46,159 nt of DNA from Deltaproteobacteria bacterium (GCA_019313185.1 JAFDBS010000105.1:1-46159); one strand, 5' to 3'. Positions 19,321-31,504 are shown, counted from the stretch's first letter. Program-made: numbers and translations. The notes: generated from the letters alone by a model not told the origin.

Positions 19321-20589
19321 GTGAGCATCACCGGCATTAAAGGCATGAATGACATTTTACCGGGTGAAATAGAAACCTGGCAATTTCTGGAAGAACAGGC
19401 CAGACGCGTTTTTAACGCTTTCGGTTTCTCAGAAATCAGGGTTCCGATTGTTGAAAAAACTGAATTGTTTTCCCGGTCGATTGGTGAGACGACCGACATT
19501 GTCGAAAAGGAAATGTATACGTTCGAAGATAAAGGGGGCACGTCAATAACCTTACGCCCGGAAGGGACAGCCCCGGTCATGCGAGCGTTTATTCAAAATA
19601 AACTTTACAATAAAGACTCAGTCTCTAAACTATATTATCTGGGGCCGATGTTTCGGTATGAAAGACCCCAAAAAGGCCGCTATCGACAATTTTATCAAAT
19701 CGGAGCAGAAATCATTGGAGTTGACGACCCGAAAATTGATGCTCAGATTTTGGCAATGCTTAGCCACTATTTTGAAACGTTACAGGTCCCGGACGTTGAA
19801 CTGCAAATCAACTCCCTAGGCTGTCAAGAATGCCGACCAATCTACCGCAAAGCCCTGATCGATTTCCTTGAATCACAGATTGACTCGCTATGTGAAGACT
19901 GTGTACGCCGTTATCAGACTAACCCTTTGAGAACACTGGACTGCAAATCAACCGGATGCAAAAACGCAACCCTTTCCGCACCGGATATGCTTGGACATCT
20001 TTGTTCTGGCTGTAAAGCACATTTCGATTGCCTGTGCGAGTACCTTCATAGCCTTTCGGTCCCTTATCAAATTAATCCTCGTATGGTCCGTGGCCTTGAT
20101 TATTACACCAAAACCACTTTTGAAATGGTCACTAGCACCCTTGGCGCACAAAATGCCGTAGCCGCTGGCGGCCGCTACGACAAGTTGATCAGTGATCTCG
20201 GTGGCCCTGCTCTGCCGGGCATAGGATTTGCCGTTGGCCTAGAACGTCTGGCCTTGATGCTAAACGAGCAGTGCTCTCGTCTTCCACGCCTGGAACTGTT
20301 TATTGCAACAATCGGCGAAAAGGCATCAAGAATGGGTCTGACGCTGTTGACCCAGTTGCAACGCCAAGGGATAAGGGCTGATATGGATTATAGCGGCAAA
20401 AGTCTGAAGGCCCAACTCCGTAGAGCTGACAAGCTTGCAGCAAAGCGGGTGTTGATCGTCGGCGAAGAAGAACTACAGAAAGGTCTAGGCCAGTTGCGTT
20501 ACATGGATGAGAGCAGCCAACGAGAAGTCAGCTTAAATGGACTGGAGAAAAGTCTTGCCGAAGAAATTTCTCTTAACTTGACGCCTTGA
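19321..20589 (+). CDS. hisS: Histidyl-tRNA synthetase
   Basis: GTG start; GMNDILPGE, RPEGTAPVMRAF, GPMFRYERPQKGRYRQF, MVRGLDYYTKTTFE, AAGGRYDKLI. Confidence 0.97.
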   Translation: MSITGIKGMNDILPGEIETWQFLEEQARRVFNAFGFSEIRVPIVEKTELFSRSIGETTDIVEKEMYTFEDKGGTSITLRPEGTAPVMRAFIQNKLYNKDSVSKLYYLGPMFRYERPQKGRYRQFYQIGAEIIGVDDPKIDAQILAMLSHYFETLQVPDVELQINSLGCQECRPIYRKALIDFLESQIDSLCEDCVRRYQTNPLRTLDCKSTGCKNATLSAPDMLGHLCSGCKAHFDCLCEYLHSLSVPYQINPRMVRGLDYYTKTTFEMVTSTLGAQNAVAAGGRYDKLISDLGGPALPGIGFAVGLERLALMLNEQCSRLPRLELFIATIGEKASRMGLTLLTQLQRQGIRADMDYSGKSLKAQLRRADKLAAKRVLIVGEEELQKGLGQLRYMDESSQREVSLNGLEKSLAEEISLNLTP

Positions 20590-20675
20590 AATCTCAAGGA
20601 TAAGATTAGCAATTACCTCATCACAGCTACCTGGCAACATTCAACTTGCCCTGCGAATTTAAGGAGATAAGAATT

Positions 20676-22469
20676 TTGAACGACATCCTTGGTGACTGGA
20701 AACGCTCAATCTATTGTGGCGATTTACGTAAAAATCATATTGGACAGCAAGTCTGCCTTATGGGATGGGTGCATCGCCGCCGTGACCATGGTGGGCTTAT
20801 TTTTATAGATCTACGTGACCGGACTGGCATTGCCCAGTTAGCTCTTGACCCGGACCGAGACCCTGAGGCCCATAGTAAGGCAGAAAATGTCCGCAATGAA
20901 TTCGTCATTGCTGCAGTTGGAACAGTATCGCCAAGGCCATCTGGGACAGTCAACCAAAAGATGGCAACCGGTGAAGTTGAAGTCGAAATCAATGAACTGC
21001 GTATTCTCAGCACCGCCCAAACACCACCATTTATGCTTGACGAATTTACAGAGGTTGCCGAGAACCTAAGATTGAAACATCGCTATCTTGATTTACGCCG
21101 TGAGGGGATTCAGAAAAACCTTATTCTTCGCCACAAAGTTGCGCAAACTGTGCGCAACTATCTGAGCAATCATGACTTTCTGGAAATAGAAACTCCTTTT
21201 CTGACGAAAAGCACCCCTGAAGGGGCACGTGATTATCTTGTTCCAAGCCGTGTCAATACCGGACAATTTTATGCGTTACCACAGTCCCCACAGATTTTCA
21301 AACAGTTGTTAATGGTTTCAGGGTTTGACCGCTACTTCCAGATTGTAAAATGTTTCCGGGATGAAGATCTGCGTGCAGATCGTCAACCAGAGTTCACCCA
21401 AATCGATTGCGAACTCTCCTTTGTCGACCAAAATGACGTGATGGCAATTATGGAAGGAATGATCGCTTCGATCTTTCAAGAAGCTCTTGGCGTAAAATTG
21501 TCATTGCCGATGCCTCGTATGACTTTTCCTGAGGTCATGGATCGCTATGGTGTTGATAATCCAGACCTCCGATTTGAAATGGAGTTGGTCAATATCACCG
21601 AACTGGTTAGAGACTGTGGCTTCAAAGTTTTTGCAGATGTTGCCAGCAAAGGTGGATTGGTTAAAGCACTTAATGCTAAGGGGTGTGCAACGTTTTCCCG
21701 AAAAGAGCTTGATGACTTGACGGAATATGCAGGCATTTATGGTGCGAAGGGGCTGGCCTGGGTCAAAATTCAAGATGACCATGCCTGGCAATCGCCTATA
21801 GCAAAGTTCTTTAAAAATGAAGAATTGAATGCTATCGCCGATGCATTGGATGCATCTCCCGGAGATTTGTTGCTGTTTGTTGCTGATCAATCATCCGTTG
21901 CCAATGAATCCCTTGGCCGATTGCGTGGCCACCTCGGCCAAAAACTGGGCTTGACGAATCCAAACGAATATCGATTTGTGTGGGTTACTGAATTCCCATT
22001 GCTGGAATGGGATGGGGAAGAACGCCGCCATGTCGCGGTACATCACCCTTTTACTGCCCCCATGGATGAAGATATTCCATTGCTCGACTCAGATCCTGGA
22101 AAAGCTCGTGCGAAAGCCTATGATTTGGTTCTTAACGGTTCCGAAATTGGTGGAGGCAGCATTCGTATTCATAACCAGTCCATACAGAATCGCATGTTTG
22201 ACCTTCTTGGAATTGGCGAACAAGAAGCCCGGGTAAAATTCGGCTTTCTTCTCGATGCTCTTGACTTCGGGGCGCCACCACACGGCGGCATTGCTTTCGG
22301 CCTTGACCGTGTGATGATGATCCTTACAGGAGCAGAATCAATTCGAGATGTGATCGCATTCCCGAAAACTCAAAAAGCAACCTGCCTGATGTCTGAAGCG
22401 CCCGGACCGGTCGAAGAGAGGCAGCTTCGAGAACTCGGCATCAGGTTGGCCGTTCGGCCAAAGCCCTAA
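20676..22469 (+). CDS. aspS: Aspartyl-tRNA synthetase (AspRS/AsnRS type)
   Basis: [74 protein letters not shown]; probable TTG start at 20676 behind AAGGAG (ORF extends to 20646). Confidence 0.97.
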   Translation: MNDILGDWKRSIYCGDLRKNHIGQQVCLMGWVHRRRDHGGLIFIDLRDRTGIAQLALDPDRDPEAHSKAENVRNEFVIAAVGTVSPRPSGTVNQKMATGEVEVEINELRILSTAQTPPFMLDEFTEVAENLRLKHRYLDLRREGIQKNLILRHKVAQTVRNYLSNHDFLEIETPFLTKSTPEGARDYLVPSRVNTGQFYALPQSPQIFKQLLMVSGFDRYFQIVKCFRDEDLRADRQPEFTQIDCELSFVDQNDVMAIMEGMIASIFQEALGVKLSLPMPRMTFPEVMDRYGVDNPDLRFEMELVNITELVRDCGFKVFADVASKGGLVKALNAKGCATFSRKELDDLTEYAGIYGAKGLAWVKIQDDHAWQSPIAKFFKNEELNAIADALDASPGDLLLFVADQSSVANESLGRLRGHLGQKLGLTNPNEYRFVWVTEFPLLEWDGEERRHVAVHHPFTAPMDEDIPLLDSDPGKARAKAYDLVLNGSEIGGGSIRIHNQSIQNRMFDLLGIGEQEARVKFGFLLDALDFGAPPHGGIAFGLDRVMMILTGAESIRDVIAFPKTQKATCLMSEAPGPVEERQLRELGIRLAVRPKP

Positions 22470-22487
22470 AGGAGCGGGCTAATCTAC

Positions 22488-23192
22488 GTGATTGGACGAT
22501 ACTTGGTTATTGCTTTCTGTAGCTTTCTAAGTTTGGTTGGCTGTGCCAAGCCACCGCAACAGCAACTCGAAGCAGCAGAATACATGGTTGCCAAAGCTTA
22601 CGCAGCAGACGCAGAGACTTACGCCGCTGCAGAATACCAGGCTGCGAATGCTGCCCTCCAGGCTGGCCAGGCTGCCATTGAAAGCCGCAGTTATTCATCC
22701 GCCGAAGAATCACTAGAATTTGCTCTTCAACATGCCAGGCGGGCAATCAGCCTCACGATTGATACAAAAGAAAAGTTGGCTGCTGAACAAGAAGCTCAGC
22801 GGAGAATTGAAGCAGAGCGCGCAGCGGCCATGGAACGTGAAGCCCAGAAGGCACGTAAGGCTGAACCAGCTATCCCTTTTAAAAAACCCAAGCCAACGAT
22901 GGCTCCAACCCCGCCCACCCCCCCTGCAACAACATACACTGTCAGGGAAGGAGAAAATCTCTGGATTATTTCAAATCGCGAAGTTGTCTATGGCGATGGT
23001 TTTCTTTGGCCCTTGCTTTATCAAGCCAATCGAGACCAGATAAAAGACCCACAGCAAATCTACCCTGGCCAAGTGCTCAACATTCGCAGAGACCTGACTG
23101 AACAAGAGATGGAGGAAGCTCGAATCAAAGCCAAAGAATCGGACGTTTTTCCTATCCCCGATCAATTCAAACCTGCTCAGAAACTGCCTTAA
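22488..23192 (+). CDS. LysM-domain lipoprotein (DUF4398-like N-terminus)
   Basis: Lipobox SLVGC; Ala-rich helical region; YTVREGENLWIISNREVVYGDGFLWPLLYQANRDQIKDPQQIYPGQVLNI LysM. Confidence 0.85.
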   Translation: MIGRYLVIAFCSFLSLVGCAKPPQQQLEAAEYMVAKAYAADAETYAAAEYQAANAALQAGQAAIESRSYSSAEESLEFALQHARRAISLTIDTKEKLAAEQEAQRRIEAERAAAMEREAQKARKAEPAIPFKKPKPTMAPTPPTPPATTYTVREGENLWIISNREVVYGDGFLWPLLYQANRDQIKDPQQIYPGQVLNIRRDLTEQEMEEARIKAKESDVFPIPDQFKPAQKLP

Positions 23193-23211
23193 AAGGATCC
23201 GCACTTTTTGC

Positions 23212-23245
23212 TTGACACCCCGAAGGCCATTTGTATACTGTATAC
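23212..23245 (+). promoter_or_regulatory. icd promoter with palindromic operator-like box
   Basis: TTGACA (23212-23217) - 16 nt - TATACT (23234-23239); GTATACTGTATAC at 23233-23245 covers the -10. Confidence 0.75.
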
Positions 23246-23441
23246 ACCTTTCAACGGGGGGGTTGGGGCTGTTTGCTGACCCACAGATTAGGCGTTCAAT
23301 ACCCCTCACAAAAGCCGCCATATCAAGGTTAAAATGTTTCTAGTGAAACCTAGGGATATCTATCACACGATTGCAGTTTAATTTTATATTGCCCTTGCGT
23401 TTTTAGTTATTGACAATCAACATCAATTTAAGGAGAGATTC

Positions 23442-25664
23442 ATGTCAGCTAAGATTATCTGGACAGAAATTGACGAGGCCCCGGCGTTGGCCACTTATGC
23501 TTTTCTGCCGATCGTGCAGGCGTATACTAAAGGCACGGGGATCGAGGTCGGAACACAAGACATTTCCTTGTCCGGTCGCATTATTGCCAACTTCCCTGAA
23601 AACCTGACTGAAGACCAAAGAATTCCTGACCATTTGTCACAGCTAGGCGAATTGGTCAAAACCCCTGAGGCCAATGTCATAAAGCTTCCCAATATCAGCG
23701 CTTCAATCCCCCAGTTGCAGGCAGCGATCAAGGAATTGCGCTCGAAGGGTTATGATGTGCCCGAATATCCCGAGGAAGCAAAGACTGATGAAGAAAAGGC
23801 TATTCAAGAAAGATATTCGAAAGTCTTGGGTTCGGCAGTAAATCCCGTTTTACGAGAAGGAAACTCCGATCGCCGGGCAGCGGCTTCTGTCAAAAAATTT
23901 GCCCAAAAGAACCCTCACAAGATGATGAAACCATGGCCTAAAGTTTCCCAATGCCGCGTAGCTCATATGGACAGTGGTGACTTCTTCGAAAGTGAAAAGT
24001 CGATCACCATGGATCAAGCTGACACGGTAAAAATTCAATTTGTCGATGAAGGCGGCAGCATAACTGTTATGAAAGATAGCCTTGCCCTTCAAAAAGACGA
24101 GGTCATCGACAGTTCAACCATGAACGTCAAGAAGCTGCGTGCTTTTTTTGAAGCCACTGCTGCCGAAGCCAAAGAAAAAGGGGTCCTGCTTTCACTGCAT
24201 ATGAAAGCAACCATGATGAAGATCTCTGATCCAATCATCTTTGGACATTGCGTTTCTGTTTATTTCAAGGACGCCTTGGAAAAACATGCCGAAACTTTGA
24301 AAAGTATCGGGGCCAATCCAAACTATGGCATGGCTGATATTTTGGCAAAACTCGACAAGCTGCCGGCAGATAAAAAAGCTGAGATCGAGGCCGACATCAA
24401 TGCCTGTTACGCGACGCAACCAGCTTTGGCAATGGTTGACTCGCGTAAGAACATTACTAACTTGCATGTACCGAATGATGTTATCGTCGATGCTTCGATG
24501 CCGAACGTCGTCAGGGACGGTGGCAAGATGTGGAATCTTCAAGATGAACTTCAAGATACCATTGCTATGGTACCTGATCGCTGCTACGCCACCACCTATA
24601 GAGAAATCATTGAAGACTGCAAACGTCACGGCCAATTTGACCCGGCAACGATGGGCAGTGTTTCCAATGTCGGTTTGATGGCTCAAAAAGCAGAAGAATA
24701 TGGCTCTCACGACAAAACCTTTACTGCGCCATCAAACGGTAAGTTCCAAATCGTCGACTCTTCCGGCAATGTTCTTCTAGAACAAATCGTTCAAACAGGT
24801 GATATTTACCGTTCTTCTCAAACCAAAGACATTCCAATCAAAGACTGGATTAAACTCGCGGTAGCTCGCGCAAAGGACTCCGGTGAGCCAGTTGTGTTCT
24901 GGCTTGATGAGCAACGCGGCCATGACACAGAAATCATCAAAAAGATCAACAAGTATCTCCCCGAACTTGACACCACAGGCTTGGACATTCAAATTTTGCC
25001 GCCTGTCGAAGCCATGAAGTTCTCGCTAGAGAGAATCAGGCGCGGGGAAAATACCATCGCCGCCACAGGCAATGTCCTCAGAGACTACCTAACCGACCTC
25101 TTCCCCATTCTGGAACTTGGCACAAGTGCCCGCATGCTGTCGATTGTCCCGCTGATTAACGGTGGTGGTTTGTTCGAAACTGGAGCTGGTGGTTCTGCGC
25201 CGAAACACGTTCAACAGTTCCTCAAGGAAGGACATCTACGTTGGGACTCGCTTGGTGAGTATTGCGCATTGGTTCCCTCGTTAGAGCATGTCGCTAAAAA
25301 TTACAATAACCAAAAAGCAGCTGTTCTGGCGGAAACCTTGGATACTGCAATTGGTAAATATCTGGAAAATCAAAAATTGCCTTCTCGAAAGGTTAAAGAG
25401 ATCGACAATCGCGGCAGCAGTTTCTGGCTTTCTGTTTACTGGGCACAGGCTTTGGCGGAGCAGGACAAGGACACCGAGCTAAAAGCAAGGTTTGTATCCG
25501 TTGCTGAAAAACTTGATGAGAATGCCGAAAAAATAGACCAAGAGCTGATTGACTGCCAGGGGGAAGCGGTGGATGTTGGTGGATATTTCCGTCCAGATCC
25601 CACCATGGCTAGTAAAGCTATGCGGCCCAGCCAAACCTACAACAGCATTATTGACACTATTTAG
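23442..25664 (+). CDS. icd: Isocitrate dehydrogenase, monomeric NADP-dependent type
   Basis: ~740 aa, monomeric IDH signature stretches ([58 protein letters not shown]). Confidence 0.97.
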   Translation: MSAKIIWTEIDEAPALATYAFLPIVQAYTKGTGIEVGTQDISLSGRIIANFPENLTEDQRIPDHLSQLGELVKTPEANVIKLPNISASIPQLQAAIKELRSKGYDVPEYPEEAKTDEEKAIQERYSKVLGSAVNPVLREGNSDRRAAASVKKFAQKNPHKMMKPWPKVSQCRVAHMDSGDFFESEKSITMDQADTVKIQFVDEGGSITVMKDSLALQKDEVIDSSTMNVKKLRAFFEATAAEAKEKGVLLSLHMKATMMKISDPIIFGHCVSVYFKDALEKHAETLKSIGANPNYGMADILAKLDKLPADKKAEIEADINACYATQPALAMVDSRKNITNLHVPNDVIVDASMPNVVRDGGKMWNLQDELQDTIAMVPDRCYATTYREIIEDCKRHGQFDPATMGSVSNVGLMAQKAEEYGSHDKTFTAPSNGKFQIVDSSGNVLLEQIVQTGDIYRSSQTKDIPIKDWIKLAVARAKDSGEPVVFWLDEQRGHDTEIIKKINKYLPELDTTGLDIQILPPVEAMKFSLERIRRGENTIAATGNVLRDYLTDLFPILELGTSARMLSIVPLINGGGLFETGAGGSAPKHVQQFLKEGHLRWDSLGEYCALVPSLEHVAKNYNNQKAAVLAETLDTAIGKYLENQKLPSRKVKEIDNRGSSFWLSVYWAQALAEQDKDTELKARFVSVAEKLDENAEKIDQELIDCQGEAVDVGGYFRPDPTMASKAMRPSQTYNSIIDTI

Positions 25665-26705
<1,041 letters not shown>

Positions 26706-26728
26706 ATTGATCAGTTTAAAAGAAATCG

Positions 26729-26759
26729 AAGAAGGGCAATGGCGACGTTGCCCTTCTTT
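26729..26759 (+). terminator. Rho-independent-like terminator after mdh
   Basis: AAGAAGGGCAA / TTGCCCTTCTT stem, short T run. Confidence 0.65.
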
Positions 26760-26856
26760 GCATATGAAAATCACAAAATTGCAGTTTTTATTTATTTTTT
26801 CTCAACCTTTCTCAACCCTCTCCAAAAAAGAGATGGTTAACAAAATTAATTGTGGC

Positions 26857-26869
26857 GTATGCTGAGTAC
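26857..26869 (+). promoter_or_regulatory. Candidate operator-like box upstream of kor operon
   Basis: GTATGCTGAGTAC, 10/13 identical to the icd box GTATACTGTATAC; 75 nt before korD ATG. Confidence 0.35.
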
Positions 26870-26943
26870 TTGTGCTATCTTTTCGCCGCAAAATTCGCTG
26901 TGTTCAGTAAATAAATACCTAAAGACAAAGGAGACAAACCAGA

Positions 26944-27135
26944 ATGAGTGGTGCCAGACTCGAAGTTATCGAGCGCAACTGCAAAGGTTGCAGTATCTGC
27001 GTCGAATTCTGTCCCAAGAACGTCCTGGAGATGGACGTGTTCCTGGTAACAGTTCCAAGGCCGGAAGACTGCATCAAGTGCATGCAATGTGAACTGCTTT
27101 GCCCGGACTTCGCTATCAAGGTCCATGACGAGTAA
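26944..27135 (+). CDS. korD: 2-oxoglutarate:ferredoxin oxidoreductase delta (4Fe-4S ferredoxin) subunit
   Basis: NCKGCSICVEFCPKNVLEM ... CIKCMQCELLCPDFAI; first gene of kor cluster. Confidence 0.93.
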   Translation: MSGARLEVIERNCKGCSICVEFCPKNVLEMDVFLVTVPRPEDCIKCMQCELLCPDFAIKVHDE

Positions 27136-27164
27136 TCAATTTTTAGCATAGAAGGAGAGTGAAC

Positions 27165-28298
27165 GTGGCCAAGAAAGTTGCTCTGTTACAGGGGAACGAA
27201 GCGTGTGCATTGGGAGCTGTCTATGCAGGCGCCAAGTTTTTCGGTGGGTACCCTATTACTCCATCGACCGAAGTTGCTGAGGTTCTCTCAGCAGAATTAC
27301 CAAAAGTCGGCGGTAAATTCATTCAAATGGAAGACGAGATTGGCGCTATGGCGGCGATCATAGGCGCATCACTGACCGGTGCCAAATCAATCACCGCGAC
27401 CTCAGGTCCTGGTGTTTCGTTGAAACAAGAATTAATCGGCTATGCTTGCATAGCAGAAACTCCATGCGTCATCATCAATGTCATGCGTGGTGGGCCGTCA
27501 ACTGGTATGCCGACGGGTCCCGGCCAATCTGATGTCATGCAGGCTCGCTGGGGAACGCATGGTGATCATGCAGCGATCGCCTTAGTGCCGAACTCATGCC
27601 AAGAAATTTTTGAGGAAACTGTACGTGCCTTCAATCTTTCAGAAAAATATCGTATGCCAGTTCAAGTGTTATTTGACGAAATCGTCGGGCACATGCGTGA
27701 GCGTATTGTATTCCCAGAGCCTGGTGAGCTTGAAATAATTGACCGTCAACCTCCAAGTGTCTCACCTGCGGATTACAAGCCATATGATTCGTCAAAAGGC
27801 CAAGTGCCTCCACTGGCTGCTTTTGGATCTGGCTATAAATTTCATGTAACTGGATTGAATAAAGCTGACGATGGTTTCCCAACCACCAAAGCAGAACTGG
27901 TTGATGCGGAAGAGCGTCGTCAAATTGATAAAGTTATGGATAATGTCGATGATATCCTTAAGAACGAGGAATATCTCACTGATGATGCCGAAGTTATCAT
28001 TTGGGCATATGGTTCGACTTCCCGCTCGGCCCGATATGCTGTCAATAAACTACGCGAAGATGGCATCAAAGCGGGCCTTTTCCGCCCTCTTACAATCTGG
28101 CCATTTCCAGAAGCGAGAACGGCTGAACTGGCAAAACAGTGCAAAGCAATTATTGTTGCCGAAATGAATCTTGGTCAGATGATTTACGAGGTTGAACGTG
28201 TATCCAAAGGTGACTGTGCGATCGGTGGTGTCTTCCGTGTTGACGGTGAGCCAATCAATCCTGGACAGATCGTCGATAAGGTTAAGGAGGTTCTGTAA
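27165..28298 (+). CDS. korA: 2-oxoglutarate:ferredoxin oxidoreductase alpha subunit
   Basis: GNEACALGAVYAGAKFFGGYPITPSTEVAE, QMEDEIGAMAAIIGASLTGAKSITATSGPGVSL; GTG start at 27165 better placed from GGAG than 27159. Confidence 0.95.
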   Translation: MAKKVALLQGNEACALGAVYAGAKFFGGYPITPSTEVAEVLSAELPKVGGKFIQMEDEIGAMAAIIGASLTGAKSITATSGPGVSLKQELIGYACIAETPCVIINVMRGGPSTGMPTGPGQSDVMQARWGTHGDHAAIALVPNSCQEIFEETVRAFNLSEKYRMPVQVLFDEIVGHMRERIVFPEPGELEIIDRQPPSVSPADYKPYDSSKGQVPPLAAFGSGYKFHVTGLNKADDGFPTTKAELVDAEERRQIDKVMDNVDDILKNEEYLTDDAEVIIWAYGSTSRSARYAVNKLREDGIKAGLFRPLTIWPFPEARTAELAKQCKAIIVAEMNLGQMIYEVERVSKGDCAIGGVFRVDGEPINPGQIVDKVKEVL

Positions 28299-29116
28299 TG
28301 GCTTACGATTACGAAAAATCGATTCGTCCTGGCAAACTGCCACACATTTGGTGCCCCGGTTGCGGCCATGGGATTGTCATGAAAGGCCTGATCCGTGCTA
28401 TGGACACTTGCGAATTAGACCGTGCCAAAACATCCATAGTCTCTGGAATCGGCTGTGCTAGCCGGCTGCCAGGCTATCTTGATGCATGCACCCTTCATAC
28501 TGCGCACGGTCGTGCAGCAGCCTTTGCTACTGGGGTCAAATTAGCGGATCCTGAAATGACTGTGATTGTTTGTGGGGGTGATGGGGATGGTACTGCAATA
28601 GGTGGGAACCACTTCATTCATGCATGCCGTCGAAATATAGACATGACCTACGTGGTCATGAACAACTATATCTATGGGATGACTGGCGGTCAGTTTTCTC
28701 CCTGCACACCGACCGGGGCAAAGGCCTCGACTACGCCATATGGCAATCCAGACCCTATTTTTGATATTTCTAAGCTGGCAATTGGTGCTGGGGCTACCTT
28801 TGTAGCCCGAACAACCGCTGCCCATCCCCGGGAAATTGATAAATTGATTGTCCAAGGGATTAAACACAAAGGGATGGCGGTAATAGAAGTTTTAGATGAT
28901 TGCCCAACAACTTACGGACGCCGTAATAAGTTCCGGTCGGTCGTTGACATGATGAAGGAACTCAAAAAGAATGCTGTTCCAGCCAAAGCTGCAGCGAAAA
29001 TGACCGCAGAGCAACTTCAAGGTAAGTTCTTGACCGGAGTGCTTTTTCAAGACACTGAGAAGCCTGAGTATTGCGAAATGTACCAAGAGGTCATCAATAA
29101 GGCGCAGGGCGCCTGA
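28298..29116 (+). CDS. korB: 2-oxoglutarate:ferredoxin oxidoreductase beta subunit (TPP-binding)
   Basis: WCPGCGHGIVMKGLIRA, HTAHGRAAAFATGVKLADPEMTVIVCGGDGDGTAIGGNHFIHACRRN; TAATG overlap with korA. Confidence 0.95.
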   Translation: MAYDYEKSIRPGKLPHIWCPGCGHGIVMKGLIRAMDTCELDRAKTSIVSGIGCASRLPGYLDACTLHTAHGRAAAFATGVKLADPEMTVIVCGGDGDGTAIGGNHFIHACRRNIDMTYVVMNNYIYGMTGGQFSPCTPTGAKASTTPYGNPDPIFDISKLAIGAGATFVARTTAAHPREIDKLIVQGIKHKGMAVIEVLDDCPTTYGRRNKFRSVVDMMKELKKNAVPAKAAAKMTAEQLQGKFLTGVLFQDTEKPEYCEMYQEVINKAQGA

Positions 29117-29136
29117 TCACAAAAGGAGATTGAACC

Positions 29137-29685
29137 ATGGCAGAACGTTATGAGATTCGGTTTTCCGGTGCAGGTGGTCAGGGCCTGATCACTGCCGGAA
29201 TCATTCTTGCTGAAGCAGCCTCTATCATTGAAGGGAAAAGTGCTGTCCAGTCACAAAGTTACGGACCTGAGGCTCGTGGCGGCGCTTCGAAATCAGAAGT
29301 TATCATTGCTGATGGCCCCATTGACTATCCTAAGGCCACTATCGTTGATGCATGCTTGGCAATGACCCAAGAGTCTGCAGATAAATATGCTGTGGGCATC
29401 AAAGACGGTGGGATCCTGTTGCTTGACGATGACTTTGTTCAGAAAAACCCGCAAGGCAACTTTAAACTTTATCGGATGCCAATTATGAGAATGGCGAAAG
29501 AAGATATTGGGCGAGAAATCGTTGCCAATGTCGTGGCGTTGGGTGCGATGATCGGTCTGACTGGTGTTGTTTCCAAAGAGGCCGGTGAAGAAGCTGTTTT
29601 GCGCAAAGTACCCGAAGCTTTTAAAGATCTGAATAAGAAAGCCTTTAATTTAGGTTATGAAAAAAGCAAAGAGTTGCTCAATTAA
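29137..29685 (+). CDS. korC: 2-oxoglutarate:ferredoxin oxidoreductase gamma subunit
   Basis: FSGAGGQGLITAGIILAEAA, QSQSYGPEARGGASKSEVIIA. Confidence 0.95.
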   Translation: MAERYEIRFSGAGGQGLITAGIILAEAASIIEGKSAVQSQSYGPEARGGASKSEVIIADGPIDYPKATIVDACLAMTQESADKYAVGIKDGGILLLDDDFVQKNPQGNFKLYRMPIMRMAKEDIGREIVANVVALGAMIGLTGVVSKEAGEEAVLRKVPEAFKDLNKKAFNLGYEKSKELLN

Positions 29686-29707
29686 TTTTTTATTTCTATG
29701 TGATCAC

Positions 29708-29739
29708 AAAAGCCCGGCAACACATCTGCCGGGCTTTTT
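29708..29739 (+). terminator. Rho-independent terminator of the kor operon
   Basis: AAAAGCCCGGCA / TGCCGGGCTTTT stem followed by T. Confidence 0.9.
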
Positions 29740-30067
29740 CTATTTGTAAAGATTATTAGCTGCATGCTCACATGTTGACCTACTTTCGATGTTTTCAGAA
29801 GGGTATGCATTTACCGCCAGTCTATCGCAGTGACGAAAATTGTATTTTTATGTGGTGCGAATCAAACGCTAAAGCGGCACAATGCTATACGATAGTCTTG
29901 GTTTGAACTTCACACATAGCTGAAGGGAGTCGTTAGTTTTCCTGGTTTCTTAGAAATCATCTTCCTGATTATGCTGAGTAAAACATCTGTTGGCTCAGAG
30001 CTTTACGATAAAAACTGCAATTTAGAAGTCGGGCACTTGGCTTTGGTTCATTTTGACTTCCTTAGTA

Positions 30068-31504
30068 TCACATGAGCCCAATCATTTTCCACCAGAACGA
30101 ACCAATCCCTACCCAGATAACAATATTAATAATACTTATGACCGCACCCATTACCCACCATCTCCCCATTGAGACATAACCTGTCCCAAAGACAACTGGT
30201 GCTGGACCATTGGCATAGTGAGTGAGGCTGGAAAATAGGTTGCTAAAAAAAGCTAAAACCAACGCAGCTAAGACCGGAGGAGTTCCAACTGTTAAAGCAA
30301 TAGCAAGGAATGGTGCATACATTGCGCTGATATGAGCAGTCTGGCTAGCGAACATGTAATGACTGTAGAAATAGACGAGGGAGAGAATAAGGAAGGCTGT
30401 CGTCCATTCTAATCCACTCACTTTGCTTGCCATGGTTTCACCAAACCAGGGGATGAATCCCAAGGCATTCAGTTGGGTCGCCATCATAACCAAAGCTGCA
30501 AACCAGACGATAGTGTCCCATGCGCCTTTTTCATTAAGCATGTCTTCCCAGGTGAGCACACCAGAAAGCAGCAAAACGGCCAAGCCAACCAAAGCTGCCG
30601 TTGTTGCATCAATTGACCAGGATTGACCACCGATCCAAAGGACGAGAAGAAGTATAATCGTCCCGCCTGTAAGCCATTCACCTTTACTCATCGCCCCCAT
30701 TTCCTTGAGTTTTCCATCGGCCAATTCTGGCGCTTCAGGTGTTTTTTTTATTTCGGGGCCATAAAACTTATAAACAAAGAATGGAATAATGGCCAGTGAT
30801 GCCAAACCTGGCACAAGAGCAGCTAAAAACCAGTTACCCCAAGTAATGTTGATCCCAGCCTCGCCGGCCAGCTTGGCAGCCAGAGGATTCGAAGCCATAG
30901 CGGTCATAAACATTGCACTGGTAATGATATTGATTTGAAAAGCACTCATCATCAGGAAGGAACCAATTTTCCGCTCAGTGCCCTTGGCCGGATCACTTTC
31001 ATAGACCTCTGCGACGGAGCGAATCAAGGGCATGATTATCCCACCTTCACGTGCCGTATTGCTTGGCATCGCTGGCGCCAAAATTAAATCTGCCAAACCA
31101 AGCCCATAGGAGAGCCCCAAGGTCCTTTTCCCGAGAAGTTTCATCAGATGGTAGGCAATACGCGCACCCAGTCCTGTCTTGATAACAGCTCGTGAAATGA
31201 AAAAAGCGGCACCAATTAACCAGATCACGCTGTTTCCAAAGCCACTCAATGAATCTCCAATGCTCAATGTCCCGGTCAGGCTAGTTGCCATAATGCCGAT
31301 TATCGCAACAGCTCCCATCGGGAGCGGCTTGGCTATGAACCCTGCAACAGTGGCTACAAAAATCGCGAGGAGCTTCCAAGCTTCCTCTTTCACTCCTTCA
31401 GGAGGTGGAACAAACCAGATTGCCAAACCAAGTCCCAGGACGATAAGCAATGGGAGTATTTTTGCAGGTTTGAGGACTGCATCGTTCTGACTGGAAGCGG
31501 ACAT
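30068..31504 (-). CDS. DASS/SLC13 family anion (di/tricarboxylate) transporter
   Basis: Polytopic; PMGAVAIIGIMATSLTG, LILAPAMPSNTAREGGIIMPLI, SLTHYANGPAPVVFGTGYV; GGAGGAG before ATG 31504. Confidence 0.88.
   Translation of the reverse strand: MSASSQNDAVLKPAKILPLLIVLGLGLAIWFVPPPEGVKEEAWKLLAIFVATVAGFIAKPLPMGAVAIIGIMATSLTGTLSIGDSLSGFGNSVIWLIGAAFFISRAVIKTGLGARIAYHLMKLLGKRTLGLSYGLGLADLILAPAMPSNTAREGGIIMPLIRSVAEVYESDPAKGTERKIGSFLMMSAFQINIITSAMFMTAMASNPLAAKLAGEAGINITWGNWFLAALVPGLASLAIIPFFVYKFYGPEIKKTPEAPELADGKLKEMGAMSKGEWLTGGTIILLLVLWIGGQSWSIDATTAALVGLAVLLLSGVLTWEDMLNEKGAWDTIVWFAALVMMATQLNALGFIPWFGETMASKVSGLEWTTAFLILSLVYFYSHYMFASQTAHISAMYAPFLAIALTVGTPPVLAALVLAFFSNLFSSLTHYANGPAPVVFGTGYVSMGRWWVMGAVISIINIVIWVGIGSFWWKMIGLM

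Noticed and set aside
24192-24710. 172-aa minus-strand ORF inside icd
   Set aside because: Antisense shadow of strongly conserved monomeric IDH.
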